From NCBI GenBank assembly GCA_028571685.1, contig CM053148.1, forward strand, positions 87,504,001 through 87,568,000: 64,000 nucleotides of DNA. Reading direction: 5' to 3'. Below the pieces are notes generated by a model. That model was not told the DNA's origin. It was given only the letters and a program-made list of their open reading frames with translations, and did no database searches. Origin of the DNA: Heterohyrax brucei. Taxonomy: Eukaryota; Chordata; Mammalia; Hyracoidea; Procaviidae. This document shows positions 63,703-64,000 of the stretch, piece after piece. Positions within the stretch are counted from its first letter, which is position 1; each line of letters starts with the position of its first letter. The translations under genes and the position numbers were made by a program.

Positions 63703-63775
63703 CTTTGGAAAAGCTGTGGGGTTGCTATAAGTCAGTATTAACTTGTTGGCAGTGGTTTCCTTTGGTTTCCTTTAA
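63703..63775 (+). mobile_element. AfroSINE type 3, right part
   Basis: GCTTTGGAAAAGCTGTGGGG, TTGCTATAAGTCAGTATTAA and TGGCAGTGGTTTCCTTTGG complete the 3' end. Confidence 0.65.
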
Positions 63776-64000
63776 TTACTACTTCATTCTTTAAAAGAAG
63801 TTGATACAAGTTCACAGATATTACTTACCACATTATTGCTGCTAAAGCACCATAAAATTTGATAAAGTAAGCATCTATAAAAACACCAGCGGCAACAAAC
63901 ACAACAGCACATGCTTATACCCTGTGCAGACAAAACCACATGAATTAAAGTGACGTTGTAATTGGATAATAATGACATCTCTGACCAGTGCATATTAGAA
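63776..64000. other. Gene-free AT-rich sequence
   Basis: Nothing recognised. Confidence 0.4.

Overview
This 64 kb window is mammalian nuclear DNA, AT-rich and dense in interspersed repeats. The dominant repeat is a tRNA-headed SINE of about 160 bp (head like GAAACCCTGGTGGCATAGTGG, end like GAGTCAGAATCGACTC), present in roughly 50 full, partial or nested copies on both strands. I recognise this family from memory as AfroSINE, which points to an afrotherian, most likely an elephant or another paenungulate (hyrax, sirenian). Family names here come from pattern memory, not from a database search.

No host gene is supported. The longest open frames (about 60-140 codons) have no recognisable domain, or they lie in microsatellites, SINEs, LINEs or a mariner fossil. 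No rRNA, functional tRNA, snRNA, CRISPR array or CpG island was seen. The window is best read as intergenic or deep intronic sequence.

Layout. 0-13 kb: AT-rich unique sequence with scattered AfroSINEs, fossil MIRs and a MER20-like hAT fragment (10.2 kb). 12.7-15.5 kb: a GC-richer block with two LTR-like stretches, a 25-bp minisatellite and a type-2 SINE. 16-16.7 kb: an antisense ancient L1. 18.5-33.5 kb: five copies of one LTR-like family, RTE LINE fragments, a fragmented old L1 and many SINEs. One of these LTRs (23745-24269) has TG...CA ends and a 5-bp target duplication inside the old L1. 31.5-32.1 kb: a mariner-derived element whose two ends are inverted copies of the same transposase 3' end. 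34-46 kb: mostly unique sequence with SINEs, a G14 run, an RTE 3' end, MIRs and a GATG/GACA array. 46.3-49.5 kb: an RTE fragment abutting a 2.5 kb 5'-truncated L1. 50.6 kb: a 94-bp tandem duplication that includes one SINE edge. 57-60.3 kb: three RTE fragments, one nested in an LTR-like element. 60-64 kb: SINEs, including a nested pair.

How the parts work together: the RTE LINE and the AfroSINEs share their 3' module (near-palindromic GAGTCGG..CCGACTC followed by a short tail), consistent with the SINEs having been mobilised by the RTE machinery. Six very short fragments end in CACTTGGCTTGG-like tails and carry only this module. None of the longer copies in the window carries that tail. These stubs and the fold-back mariner are the two observations I consider most worth pursuing.
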